Of a stretch of DNA of 64,000 nt, positions 1 to 9,908 are shown in pieces. The translations under genes and the position numbers were made by a program. A model generated the notes under the pieces. It was given only the letters and a program-made list of their open reading frames with translations, was not told where the DNA came from and searched no databases. Position 1 is the stretch's first letter. Each line of letters opens with the position of its first letter. The DNA is from Zygnema cylindricum. Lineage: Eukaryota; Streptophyta; Zygnematophyceae; Zygnematales; Zygnemataceae. The DNA lies in assembly GCA_037447655.1 (NCBI GenBank), contig JBBHKE010000943.1, positions 327,550-391,549 on the forward strand, given 5' to 3'.

Positions 1-181
1 TTGTTCACGGACTAGGACTCAACAATGTGACCGACTCACCAGATCCATGTCGTAGCTGCGAATTGAGTAAATCACATCGTCTTCCCTTTCCCAAAGACGG
101 AGGAAGAAGAGCTACTCAACCACTTGAGCTTGTCCACTTAGATGTGTGGGGATCGACGAAGGTCAAATCCTGCAGTGGAAA
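1..181 (+). mobile_element. Ty1/copia pre-integrase fragment (chimera, left part)
   Basis: Bases 1-181 repeat 3148-3328 with no difference I could find. They encode the C-terminal half of the copia GAG_pre-integrase zinc finger (CRSC followed by the start of the integrase domain, LDVWG). After 181 the copia sequence stops and Ty3/gypsy integrase sequence begins, so this is one half of a recombinant. The copia frame runs on for only about 70 bases into the gypsy part before a stop, so no fusion protein is made. The left end lies outside the window. Confidence 0.85.
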
Positions 182-700
182 CAACCACTTCCGTTACCAT
201 CTGTTCCTTGGGAGGCGATTTCGATGGACTTCATCGTTGCTCTCCTGTTAACCAGGGAAGGTTATGACTCTATTTTCGTCGTCGTGGATTACCTGACAAA
301 AATGGCTCATTTCTTACCCACGACAACCACAGCCACAGCGCGAGATGTGGCAGACTTATTTTTTCGGGAGGTATTGTGCCATCACGGACTCCCAAAGAGG
401 ATTGTCAGCGACCGAGATCGGAAATTTGTGAGTCACTTTTGGAAGGGTCTGTTTGAGCTATGTGGAACGCAATTGGCAATGTCCACAGCTTACCACCCTC
501 AAACGGATGGTAAAACTGAAAGGGTGAATCGGACCTTGGAGGAGGCATAACGGGCTTATGTTTTGGTGCACCAAACACACTGGGTAAAACATTTAACAGC
601 GATTGAGGTGGCGTACAACAGTGCGGTGCACTCGTCCACGAATGCTACGCCGTTCTCCCTCAATGGACGCCAGCCCACTCTTCCTCAAGGAACGAAGCGC
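182..700 (+). pseudogene. Ty3/gypsy integrase core remnant
   Basis: The frame starting near 146 encodes a gypsy-type integrase catalytic core. It has [10 protein letters not shown] at the entry, the first catalytic Asp in VVVDYLTKM, the second in SDRDRKF and the Glu in [10 protein letters not shown]. The same frame has one TAA stop at 548-550 and then continues with HWVKHL and AYNSAVHSSTNATPF, typical of the end of the core, to about 700. The zinc-binding HHCC region that should precede it is replaced by copia sequence. It cannot make a working integrase. Family and motifs are clear; the precise gypsy lineage is not. Confidence 0.85.
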
Positions 701-1168
701 AATGTTGCAACTATCGCAATTATATTGGGGACGCGGCGAAGAAACGCAGCGACGAGGTTACCTCACTTCGGTGATAGAGCGGCGCAGCCACCGCAACGCG
801 ACATGGATACGGTACCATCAGAGGAACGCAACGCCACCGCTGCGCTGACAGGAAAGCGCAACATCGCAATTGTGTCCCACCACATTGGTGACAGCGAACC
901 CTTGGTTTCGCCGCATCAGCGCAGTTTGACAAATATTGGACGCTGCGATACCCTCGCACAATGCGACGCTTCACAAAGTCCAAACGTGAAACCCTCGACC
1001 CCTTGTAATAAAGCCGCCATCCGCCCTCGCGCCCAGCCTAGTTCAAGCAGCTTAGAGAGTGCTTCACTATGCACAGCCAGCTTACCCTCCCTTCTCGCAC
1101 TACCATAATTATCCGATGCCACAACATCCATAGCATCGTCATTTTCTCCATCGCCAAAGAGACGCAGA
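701..1168. other. GC-richer stretch, no recognisable gene
   Basis: The integrase frame stays open to 1108 but the protein beyond about 700 resembles nothing I know. Two short related blocks, near 689-735 and 848-893 (both with GCGCAA followed by ATCGCAATT), suggest a decayed internal repeat. It may be retroelement spacer. Confidence 0.3.
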
Positions 1169-1807
1169 ATGGTACGAGTAGGGCGAGAAGATGTACCCCG
1201 CCCGGGTAGATTGTTAGAGGCGGCAGAGGCCATGGTAGAGGCAGACAGGAGGAAGGAGGTAGAGGCAGTCCCTGAACCAGAGGAGACAACTAGTAATGGG
1301 GCAGGCTCGGCGGAGACCAGCGGAGGAGAGGGGTCAGAAAATTCACAAGACCCCGAGTACAACCCAATCCAGGAAGGGGATCAGGAGGATGAGGAAGACC
1401 ATGTGATTTCGGATGCGGAGGAGCCAGAACGGGAACCGACACCCCCGCAAATTGAGGAGCGTGCCTCCGATCTGGAGGTGATGAGGGACCCTAATAAGGA
1501 GAGCACCGCGGACGAGCAGTCCTCGGAAAGCTCGGAGAAGAAGGCGGAAGCACAATACCCTAGTGGTGACAAGGTGTTTCTCCTCGGAAGGGAAAGAGGG
1601 GACACGGACAGGGAAAGCGAGCAGGAAGAAGAAATCCCCGATTATCTCTTTCCATCTCCTATGGACACTCGGCATTCGGACCCTACTTTCAGTTTCGCCA
1701 AGCGCGTGTACTGGGACCCTTTGATTGGCCTGCAACGTGGCGCACAGGAAATCCTAAGGACCCGATCTATATCCCCGCCGACGTGCCGTCACACCTGTAG
1801 AAATTAA
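1169..1807 (+). CDS. Acidic hypothetical ORF, probably retroelement-derived
   Basis: An open frame of 212 codons with no recognised domain. The middle is strongly acidic (runs such as EGDQEDEEDHV and ESEQEEEIPDY), Pro/Glu/Ser-rich and probably disordered; the C-terminus is basic (TCRHTCRN). It stops one base before the LTR that starts at 1808. A frame this long in GC-richer sequence can persist by chance. Its place between an integrase remnant and an LTR suggests the 3' coding end of a retroelement, but no gag, env or pol motif supports that. Confidence 0.3.
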   Translation: MVRVGREDVPRPGRLLEAAEAMVEADRRKEVEAVPEPEETTSNGAGSAETSGGEGSENSQDPEYNPIQEGDQEDEEDHVISDAEEPEREPTPPQIEERASDLEVMRDPNKESTADEQSSESSEKKAEAQYPSGDKVFLLGRERGDTDRESEQEEEIPDYLFPSPMDTRHSDPTFSFAKRVYWDPLIGLQRGAQEILRTRSISPPTCRHTCRN

Positions 1808-2760
1808 TGGTTTTTAAGTATTTTCTAGGTCTGAATAGAAATAAAGAAGCCGAGGCAGTCTACCTCTAACTTCTCTCTCCAACTTTCAAACTTGTCGCAG
1901 TCAGTGAGAAATTGGAGAGGACGCTAGAGCCATGGCTACCTAGGCTATCCTCAAGTTTACGGGAAATTTATATTAGTCTAAGGATTAATTACTAAAAGAT
2001 ATGTGCCGGCGACAGGATTTGATCCTGGTACCTGCCGGCCGCCAGAAAGTAGATAGCCGATAGCCTTAGCCGTTAAGTCTAGAAGTAGTCTTACATAGGA
2101 TATTGTACGATAATTATTTAAACATGTACACGTAGGATAAATCATTTAACAATAACTGTTAACGGGATACATAGATATGGTAGTGTGAAAGTACGAATTG
2201 CGGTACGGATAAGAAATCAATATCGCGCATTGATTTCGTAAGCGAAACAAATACCGCGCATGTATTTATTAAAGCTAGGATCAAATGCGAGTTTAATCGG
2301 ACGGTCGGAATTAGCGCCGAGATCGCGGAAGAAGAATTCGGCAGTTTGTGGGCATCGCCACATCGGATGACACGTGGCGATGTAACATTGGAGCGCGGCA
2401 TCTCCGAGGATTAAAGGAGCGAACCCGGATATTCCACGTGTGGACATTTAGGCCATGTCGTACAATGTCCGTACATAAAGTACACCGGCAGCTGTACTTT
2501 TGCGTACGGAACTGTAATCTGATTGGTTTCGTACATCACTAGATAGAGTCTGTGAGAGAGATAGGACTTAGAAAAACTAGAAGATAGGACCCTCTCTCCC
2601 AGAGAGCTTCTGTACAAAAGGTCAACTTTGACCCTCCATAACTTACTGCTCAGGGGAGAAAATTCAGAGATTCTTTTTGCTATCGACTCAAGCGAGTCTT
2701 GCCTTCACAGGGGTGAAGGTGGTCAGAGTATTTGTCTGTCAGGGTGGCAGTTATTTTTGC
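1808..2760 (+). mobile_element. Diverged LTR, same family as the 23.8/27.1-kb copia LTRs
   Basis: The stretch aligns end to end with the LTR at 23787-25025: TATTTTCTAGGTCTG near the start, GCTAGAGCCATGGCT at about 1926, an antisense tRNA-like T-arm at 2012-2028, GGTCA...TTGACC at about 2621-2635, and the hairpin series to 2750. Similarity fades at about 2760, where copia pol sequence takes over after a short unassigned stretch. The start TGG fits the TG end. Either the internal region was deleted and joined to mid-pol, or this is an LTR of a different element next to the copia remnant. No matching TSD was found. Confidence 0.7.
2012..2028 (-). other. tRNA-like T-arm (B-box) inside the LTR
   Basis: On the minus strand this reads as a 5-bp stem (4 pairs formed) with the 7-base loop ATCAAAT, like a tRNA T-arm and B-box. 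An A-box-like segment (CTTAACGGCTAAGGC, minus strand) lies about 40 bases upstream at roughly 2063-2078. The same arm with compensating changes is in the LTR at 23986-24002. The acceptor stem does not form, so this is not a functional tRNA gene. Confidence 0.5.
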
Positions 2761-2829
2761 TTAAACACAAAAGGGTCAGGATTATCCTAGAGGCTTCTTG
2801 GAAGCTATCCACTCTGAGGACTTCTGGAG

Positions 2830-3600
2830 GTCTCAGAGTTTCACAAGATGGTGTCACAATTGCAGAAGGCGAACGAATGGTAGACATAACCTACCGTTTG
2901 AAGTGCAGTCCAAAACCCAAAGGCCTTGCACTTACCGCAAGCGCAGTTCTCCCAAAATCAAGTGAGGAGAATCCACCTAATGTATGATCTCCGAATGGAG
3001 GGAAACCGGAAATGTCAGTCGGGAAGTCTGAAATGCCAATCAAGCATGAACAAGACACCAAAACGCCTAGCTACAATCAAATGCTGTGGCATCGCAGACT
3101 GGGACATTTGCATACAAACGATATGAGAAAACTAGTCAAAGGACAGCTTGTTCACGGACTAGGACTCAACAATGTGACCGACTCACCAGATCCATGTCGT
3201 AGCTGCGAATTGAGTAAATCACATCGTCTTCCCTTTCCCAAAGACGGAGGAAGAAGAGCTACTCAACCACTTGAGCTTGTCCACTTAGATGTGTGGGGAT
3301 CGACGAAGGTCAAATCCTGCAGTGGAAAAAGATTTGCCGTTACTTTCATAGACGATTACTCAAGGATGACTCACATCTACCTATTTAAGCACAAGAGTGA
3401 GGTATTTCAATGATTGAGGCAATAGAAGGCTATGGCTGAAAAGAAACACAGAAAGTCTATCATTGGATTGAGAAGCGACAATAGAGGGGAGTACTTATCC
3501 TCAAAATTTAAAAGCTTCCTTACCCTTGAAGGGATCGAACATCAGTTGACGGCTCCAGGCACGCCACAGCAAAATGGTGTTGCGGAGAGGTAATCCGCAC
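2830..3600 (+). pseudogene. Copia pol: pre-integrase and integrase, broken
   Basis: Around 2840-2920 there is a copia pre-integrase spacer (GVTIAEGER). It is followed at 3075-3290 by the GAG_pre-integrase zinc finger (MLWHRRLGHLHTNDM, then CRSC) and the integrase start (LDVWGST, FIDDYSRMTHIY). The frame opened at 3012 stops at 3411-3413. Further integrase motifs (RSDNRGEY, then NGVAER) continue to about 3590, interrupted by stops. Gag and protease are absent upstream. Clearly a dead Ty1/copia copy. Confidence 0.85.
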
Positions 3601-3610
3601 ACTCAACGAA

Positions 3611-4009
3611 ATGTCACTCAGCATGATGGCTACCCATCAAATTGGCTCTAAATTTTGGGGAGAAGCCATGTGTACAACAGTGTACCTACGCAATAGGTGT
3701 CCAACATCTGCGTTAGAGAATGCAACTTCGTTTGAGAAATGGCATGGATTGAAACCAACCATTTCTCACCTGAAAGTGTTTGGAAGCCGAGCATACGTTC
3801 ATGACCATGCAAACAAAGGAGGAAAATTGGCCCCCACAGCAAAAGAAGAAATATTTGTAGGTTACGAAGAAAGCAGAAAAGCTTACAGATTCTTCAACAC
3901 TGAATCTCAAACCATCATGGTAAGCAAAAATGTGAAATTTGCAGAGAGAGAAACACTTGCAAGGAACGAGGTGCATGGCAACAGTGGGAGAAAGGAAGGG
4001 GAAAATTAA
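3611..4009 (+). pseudogene. Copia integrase C-terminal part
   Basis: Open segment of 132 codons encoding the region after the copia DDE core: FWGEAMCTTVYLRNRCPTSA, then LKVFGSRAYVHD and EEIFVGYEESRKAYRFFN. These are hallmark copia motifs lying between integrase and reverse transcriptase. The frame is separated from the upstream integrase by a stop or frame change near 3592. The following 180 bases (4010-4190) are a degenerate Ser/Glu-rich linker. Confidence 0.85.
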
Positions 4010-4192
4010 TCCCCTTTGTTCGACGACTAGTCACCAAGCGAAGATGAGTCTGCCGAAGAGGAGGCAACTTAATCAAACAAATCCCTTGGTGAATCTAACA
4101 CTCTTGAAACTGAATTTAAAGATTCACTGCCTGCACAAGAACCAATCAGCGAGAGTCAAATCAATGAGAAAAAGGTTGCCGCAACTGAGGAA

Positions 4193-4903
4193 ATGGACAA
4201 AGTGACTGCAACTAAAGCTAAAGAAACTAAGAAAAAAGTCGTAGTGGAAAATCCTACCTCACTGCCCACAGGAAGGGCTAGCAGCAGCAAGGCCAGAAAA
4301 CTTCCAACAAAGTTCAGAGAGTGGTATGATACCACGAGCGCTCTAAAGAAGAAGTTTGCCGGAATGGCTCAAGCCGAAGAGCGTTTAACTCTCCACCAAG
4401 CACTGAACGGTGAGGATGGGGAAAAATGGAAGGCCGTAGTTAATGAGGAAATGGCGTCCATTTTGCAAAACAAAACATGGACATTAGAAGACTTGCCACA
4501 CGGAAGAAAACCCATTTGCAGCAAATAAACCTTTCGAATCAAAACAAACGTTGATGGAACCATCGATCGCTTCAAGGCAAGACTAGTAGCCGAGGGTTAC
4601 ACTCAAAAAGAAGGCATTGATTACAAAGAAACATTCGATCCAGTTGTAATGTATAATTCCATACGCACCTTACTTGTTCTGGCCGCCATCCTTCACCTGG
4701 AAATTGAGCAGATGGATCTGAAGACGACATTCCTTCATGGCGAACTGGAGGAGGAATTGTACATGGAGCAGCCCGAAGGGTTCGAAGACCCCATGAACCT
4801 GAACAAAGTGTGTAAACTGTCCAAGGCACTGTTCGGACTGAAGCAATCTCCACGACTTTGGAACATCAAGATTGTGAGTACCGGCAAAGTCACGAGTTTG
4901 TAA
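4193..4903 (+). pseudogene. Copia reverse transcriptase, N-terminal half
   Basis: Two in-line pieces. From 4193 to 4528 the protein leads into the copia RT entry motif (KWKAVVNEEMASI). An in-frame TAA at 4526-4528 interrupts just before FRIKTNVDG. From there RT continues with RFKARLVAEGYTQKEGIDY, ETFDPVV, QMDLKTTFLHGELEEELYM and LSKALFGLKQSPRLW up to about 4865. It then loses frame before the catalytic YxDD motif. A non-functional RVT_2 domain. Confidence 0.88.
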
Positions 4904-4933
4904 AAATAGAGTCAGATCATTCTGTTTATTACA

Positions 4934-5339
4934 ATGCTGAAATTAACTTATCATTGCTATCTATGTAGAGTATTTAATTATCCTAGGCAAAACAAAAGAG
5001 GATATAGCCAAAGTAAAAGACATGTTAAGGAGTCAATTCGAGATGAAGGATCTAGGAGAACTCAAATATGTTCTAGGCATAGAAGTCATCAGAGATTTAG
5101 TCAACAAAGAAATCCATCTAACTCTAAGAAAATATATAGGTGAGTTACTCACCAGATTTAACTTAGAAGATGCAAGGGGAGTCGGCACTCCTTTGGAACT
5201 TGGAGAAAAGTTGGATGAGGAATTCAAAGAGGGGCAAGGGGAACAAGTGGACGCCCCCTACCGCGAAGCAGTGGGAGCCCTCATCTATGCTCGCGAGAGC
5301 CCTCATCTATGCTCGCGGGAGCCCTCATCTATGCGATGA
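4934..5339 (+). pseudogene. Copia reverse transcriptase, C-terminal half, catalytic motif lost
   Basis: Around 4955-4985 the expected YVDD active site reads YVEY, so both catalytic aspartates are gone. The rest follows in the frame 5022-5339: FEMKDLGELKYVLGIEV, ARGVGTPLE and YREAVGALIY. At 5275-5334 a 22-bp unit is present in two full copies plus part of a third (starts 5275, 5297, 5319), pushing the end of the protein out of frame. The correct frame is regained in the RNase H segment. Confidence 0.85.
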
Positions 5340-5926
5340 ACTGTACGCGTCCCGACATCGCCACCGCCATCGGCATCCTAAGCCGATTCTTGCACAGGCC
5401 AAGCAAGCAACATTGGATGGCAGTTAAAAGGGTGTTGAAGTACTTGAAAGAAACAATAAACTACACATTGACATTGGGAGGAGTACAAGAAAGCGTTAAC
5501 ATCCATGCCTACAGCGACGCAGATTGGGGAGGTGACCTTACCACAAGGAAGTTTACGACTGGTTACTTGTGTAAGATTGGAGATGGAAGCGTGAGTTGGG
5601 CGAGCAAGCTCCAAAAAACAGTGGCACTCTCCACCATGGAGGCGGAATACATGGCACCAGCCGCAACTGTAAAAGAAGTTTTGTGGCTAAGAGCATTTCT
5701 AAATGAGATAGGATTTCTGCAATGTGAGAGGACTAAAATTTTCACAAACAGCCAGAGCTGCTTGGCATTGATTAAGAATCCTATAAATCATCCTAAGTCT
5801 AAACACATTTCTATAAGATATCACTTTGTTAGAAATGAAATAGCAGCGGAAGCTGTGGAGTTTGTCTACACTCCTGATAAAGAGAATGCAGTTGATATGC
5901 TAACTAAGGCTGTAGGAAAAGATTAA
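5309..5926 (+). pseudogene. Copia RNase H domain
   Basis: Open for about 200 codons with the standard copia-type RNase H features: MNCTRPDIATAIG, AVKRVLKYLKET, YSDADWGGD (catalytic Asp), STMEAEYMA (catalytic Glu), SKHISIRYHFVR and the terminal DMLTKA. The usual DNQSA motif is TNSQSC, a lost Asp. It ends naturally at 5926. This is the best preserved part of the remnant, but upstream breaks and the lost RT motif make the element dead. Confidence 0.88.
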
Positions 5927-6619
5927 GCCAAGTCTTTGCGCAAGAAAGGCAGGTCTAACTAATTTTCTTGCAGGTACAAAAAGTGGTACAGAAAAAGCTA
6001 AGGAGGAGGAACCTAAGGAGAGCACTATCACTCGTGAAATCAAGAAACGAAAGATGAGTGACGCAGTGGAAAAATCTGAGGAATATACTCTTGGAGTACT
6101 ATTCCCAACCTTAGTCCTTCGGAAAAATCAAACAGGTTCGGGAAAATATTACTGGCGGTTGGAGTTCCAAACCTTTACGGTTCACGAACATGTAATCGTT
6201 GGAGTGCGCCGCCCTTGATCACTCAGAATTTTTGACTTCAAACTGACAGGTGTACGGTTACGAGGTACACGGTCCTGTATGATTCCGTGGTACGCCAGTG
6301 GCGCGACATCTGTTCATTTTAATCTTTTAAAGTCTTGTACGGACCATTCTTTGGAACGTACACATACGATTTCGCCAAATGTACGGATCAATTTTAATTT
6401 CGTCATTGGAACTTACCGAAAGTGACCGCGTAATATTTTGACGAAGGTTCGTGGTCAAGAGAAGTCTGAAAGTACGGAAAGCACTACAGAATCGAGTGGG
6501 AGTGTTAGTTTTTGGTGCGATTCCGGGCGATTCTCCGGTATACCGATTTGCATCGTATCGTTTGTGTTTTATACGTGAATCGGTTTGCTTAGTATAGGCG
6601 ATATTTTCGGGAGGGGAAT
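5927..6619 (+). other. Untranslated 3' internal region of the copia remnant
   Basis: No coding motif is seen. The stretch is rich in GTACGG/CCGTAC words and ends in a purine run (GGGAGGGGAA, 6609-6618) directly before TGTAGCAGG. That is what a polypurine tract next to a 3' LTR looks like. Confidence 0.4.
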
Positions 6620-7020
6620 TGTAGCAGGATTATGTCAGTTTTTCAGTTTGCAGTTTTTTTGTAAGAACATGTAGGTGTCCCCCACATCTTATTATGTGGT
6701 GGACATTTAACACGTGGCAGATTATGATAGGACCGAGACTAGTGTGTGTGTTAGTGCTAGGCTATTTAGACGTGTGCTTAGAAGAAGACAAACATCATTC
6801 ACAGAAGGGAAAAGACAGAACAGGCAACCAGTTTTATTAATAGGGACAATCTGTCCATTTTGTTTACAATCAAATTGTATTCCTACCTCTTTATAATGGG
6901 AATAAACAAATCTGTCTAAAACTATTCTGTGTCTGTCTTATCTCTACCCACTCTAAATTCTGATCAAACTGCCTGGTCACTTGTTCTATCTGAGCCTTGT
7001 GTTATTCTGCTCCGGAGTCG
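6620..7020 (+). mobile_element. Candidate 3' LTR of the copia remnant
   Basis: Starts with TG right after a purine tract and includes a possible polyadenylation word (AATAAACAAA near 6900). No second copy lies in the window, so the end and the identity as an LTR are inferred only. Confidence 0.35.
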
Positions 7021-7077
7021 GAAGTCTGTGGCGCTCAGATTTATCTTTGTCGCTCGTAATGGTCGACCCCGCGTATC

Positions 7078-7770
7078 AAGAGAGGGAAGGAGAGGGAGAG
7101 AGAGAGTAAATGGAAGAAAGCTAATTTTCTCTTTGTTAAAATACACATTTCAGGGGGGAGAGAGCGAGGGGGAGATGGAGGGAGGGAGAGGGAGAGAGGG
7201 GAGAGAAAGAGAGGAGAGAAAGGGGAGAAAGGTAGAGGAGAGAGAGGAGAGACGGGAGAGAGAGGGCACAAAGAGGGGAGATAGGAGAGACAGAAAGAGA
7301 GAAAGAGGGAGGGAGAAGGGGGGAAATGGAGGGAGGGATATAGGAACAAGGAGAGAGGGAGAGATAAAGAAAAAAAAAGAGGGAGGGAGAGGGATAGAGG
7401 AGAGGGAGAGTTAAAGAGAGGGAGGGAGAGAGGTAAAGATGGAGAGAAAGAGAGGGAGGGAGAGGGAGAGAGGGAGAGTTGAAGAGAGGAAGAGAGAAAG
7501 GAAGAGATGTAGAGAAGGAGAGAAGGAGAGGGAAAGAATGGGGGAGAGGGAGAGGGAGAGAGGGACAAGGAGAGGGAGAGAGGGAGAGGGGGGGAAGAGG
7601 GAGGGAGAGGAAGGGAGAGAGGGAGAGAGAGGGAGAAAAGGAGAGGGAGAGAGGGAGAGAGGGGTGAGAGAGGGAGAAGGGGAGAAGGGGAGAAGGGAAA
7701 AAAGGGAGAAGGGGAGAAGGGGAGAAGACGAGACGGAAAAAGAGAGAGGGAGAGCGGGGGATGGGAAGCG
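7078..7770 (+). repeat. GA-rich low-complexity tract, about 690 bp
   Basis: Almost pure purine on this strand, built of GAGAGAGGGAG-type words. Long open frames on both strands here (Arg/Glu-rich one way, Ser/Pro/Leu-rich the other) are composition artefacts. Such tracts can form triplexes. Confidence 0.95.
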
Positions 7771-7959
7771 ATGGAGAGAAAGTTCGCTAGGGCCGAAGCC
7801 CTCATATTGATGGTCGGCGTAGGCATTGTGAGTTCTCGGCCGTTAGATGAAAAGAAACATGAGACGGCTGCGATTCGTTGGCGATACAACGCCCGTCTTG
7901 ATTAGCGCCAAAAGATTTATTTGAGTTGACGCGTGATGAAACAGTACACTGCACTACAA
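7771..7959. other. Left flank of the first repeat unit
   Basis: No gene. The last part (about 7895-7940, GATTAGCGCC then GAGTTGACGC) resembles 15483-15520, which lies in the same position to the left of another family-Y element. It appears to be part of a larger duplicated unit. Confidence 0.45.
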
Positions 7960-8034
7960 TACAGCGTGTATCGCGATTAGGGTTAATGTTTTTTTCGCCG
8001 TTTAAAACTATAGTTCAAAAGTAGGCGTTTTTAT

Positions 8035-8398
8035 CATAGTTTAAAAGTAGGTGACCGTACGCCCATACAATATGCCTATTGTATGCAAAACATACAATAA
8101 GGCCTTAAGACCCATATTGTATTGGGCGCAAAATGAAATAAAATAGTAACAGGGTTGAGTTGCACATGGATTGATAGAGAATTAAACGTCATGTCTAAAT
8201 TTGAAAAAAAAGTCGGACAAAAAAATCTTTTTCTGTGAGTTTTGAGCAACTTTTTATTTAGACCGTCAGATTCGGACGATCTGACGGTCGTTGATGAAAG
8301 TAACGATCTAAGAAGATCACATGAAAAGCCCATAACACAACTTACGCTAAAGGCGGCCTACAAAAGGCCTACCAAAAAACGCCTACTTTTGAACTATG
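8035..8398. mobile_element. Family-X hAT-like MITE inserted in another X
   Basis: TIRs CATAGTTTAAAAGTAGG (left) and CCTACTTTTGAACTATG (right), with the perfect 8-bp TSD GTTTTTAT at 8027-8034 and 8399-8406. It lies opposite in orientation to its host. Its 8100-8346 part therefore pairs with 8638-8882 of the host and makes a long inverted repeat. The small ORFs in both arms are mirror images of the shared sequence and not genes. Confidence 0.88.
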
Positions 8399-8890
8399 GT
8401 TTTTATGGTAGGCCTTTGGTAGGCGCACAAAGCTTGGCACAAAACTCGCGCAACGTAGGCACTGTATGTGTGTGTTGTGCATACCGTTGTACGAGCGTAC
8501 GAATCTGGCGTATGCTCATAGTACAGCGCACGCCGCCGAACGAAATTTTTTAGCGAACTGATACGACGTAAGATGATATTGCGCGGGAAAAAATCAGGAA
8601 AAAAAAAACCCGCGGACGAATCTGACAATAGTCCTGTCGTAAGTTGTGTTATGGGTTTTTCATGTGATCTTCTTAGATCATTATTTTCATCAACGCCCGT
8701 CAGATCGTCCAAATCTGACGGTTTAAATAAAAAGTCGCTCAAAACTCACAGAAAAATATTTTTTTGTTCGTTTTTTTTTTTCAAATTTAGACATGACGTT
8801 TAATTCTCTATCGAACAATGTGGAACTCAACCCTGTTACTATTTTATTTCATTTTGCGGCCAATACAATATGGGTCTTAAGGTAGTATTG

Positions 8891-9874
8891 CATAGTTGTT
8901 CAAAACGTATTTTACGCACGTTTCGAACGCGCGTACAATACGTAGAAACTGGAGAGGTTGATTTGAAAAAAACGTTAATGATTTTTTTCCGTAAAAATCC
9001 GTACATTTTAAAAAAATTGAATTGTGCATGTACCGCAGTTTGTACGCTTTCCGTTAAATGAGCGGTGGAAAACATTATTTTAATAAATCATTATCACTCT
9101 CTACACATGTGTCGAAACATCTTCTTCAACTAGTTCAAGACGACTGAACCGGTGTGAACTTGATGACGTACTCAGGCGCAGGTTCATTTCCTTCGAAATG
9201 CATTTTTAATATAATAAAATTGCATGTCTTTCACAGACAGGCAGCCATGGCCTTCTTTCTCTACCTCTCCGAGAGCATGCAACTTCAAAAAAACAAAATT
9301 CAGGCCATATGCAGATTCCATTTTTCATCATTCAACATTGCACGACGTAACACATTGATAAAAAAAAACAAAAACAATCACATTAGAACAAAAAAAAATA
9401 CATTTATGTCCTTTAACTATTTTTACTCTAAATCTTCTTCCCTTCTTGCCGTGGCGTCGGTAATGGCGTCTTCTGTTTTTTCACGTTCAGCTGTTTAAGT
9501 AATAATGGCGGCTTCTTTTCGAAATTTGAAGAAGACGCCAGAACAAAATTTGAACTCACGGCGCTCAAATAGTGTGACGTCGCAACGTCTCTTTTTGGAA
9601 ATATTTGTAGACGTCACATTATTTTCCCGTACAATCCATGTACATTCTGTTCGATTTAGTGAACAAAAAGTACGGATACGTGCATCGAATTTTTTTTGTA
9701 AACTACCGTACAGTTTCCGTAAAAAATCTAACAGTTACAATATTTTGTTTATTATTTCCCGTAATATTTCAGTTTCAGTTTACAGTAGACGTTTTTTTGC
9801 GTATTTTTCAAAAGTCACGTACAATACGTAGAAACTGGAAAAATTGGAAAAAACCCGCGTATTGAACAACTAGG
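8891..9874. mobile_element. Family-V hAT-like element, copy A
   Basis: 984 bp from CATAGTTGTTCAAAACG to TATTGAACAACTAGG, with 8-bp TSD TAGTATTG at 8883-8890 and 9875-9882 (the match extends to 10 bp). Related to the copies at 9909-10949 and 47810-48689 over most of the length. Internally it has many GTAC words (CCGTACA) and no transposase or convincing gene; ORFs of about 100 codons differ between copies. Confidence 0.85.
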
Positions 9875-9908
9875 TAGTATTGTAAAATTTACGTCACCTA
9901 CTTTTGAA

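Noticed and set aside
7041-7889. Long Ser/Pro/Leu-rich frame on the minus strand (and Arg/Glu-rich frames on the plus strand)
   Set aside because: They are translations of a GA/CT low-complexity tract with no start context, domain or codon bias.
8242-8742. Two similar ORFs on opposite strands that looked like a duplicated gene
   Set aside because: They are the same stretch of two family-X MITEs inserted in opposite orientation.
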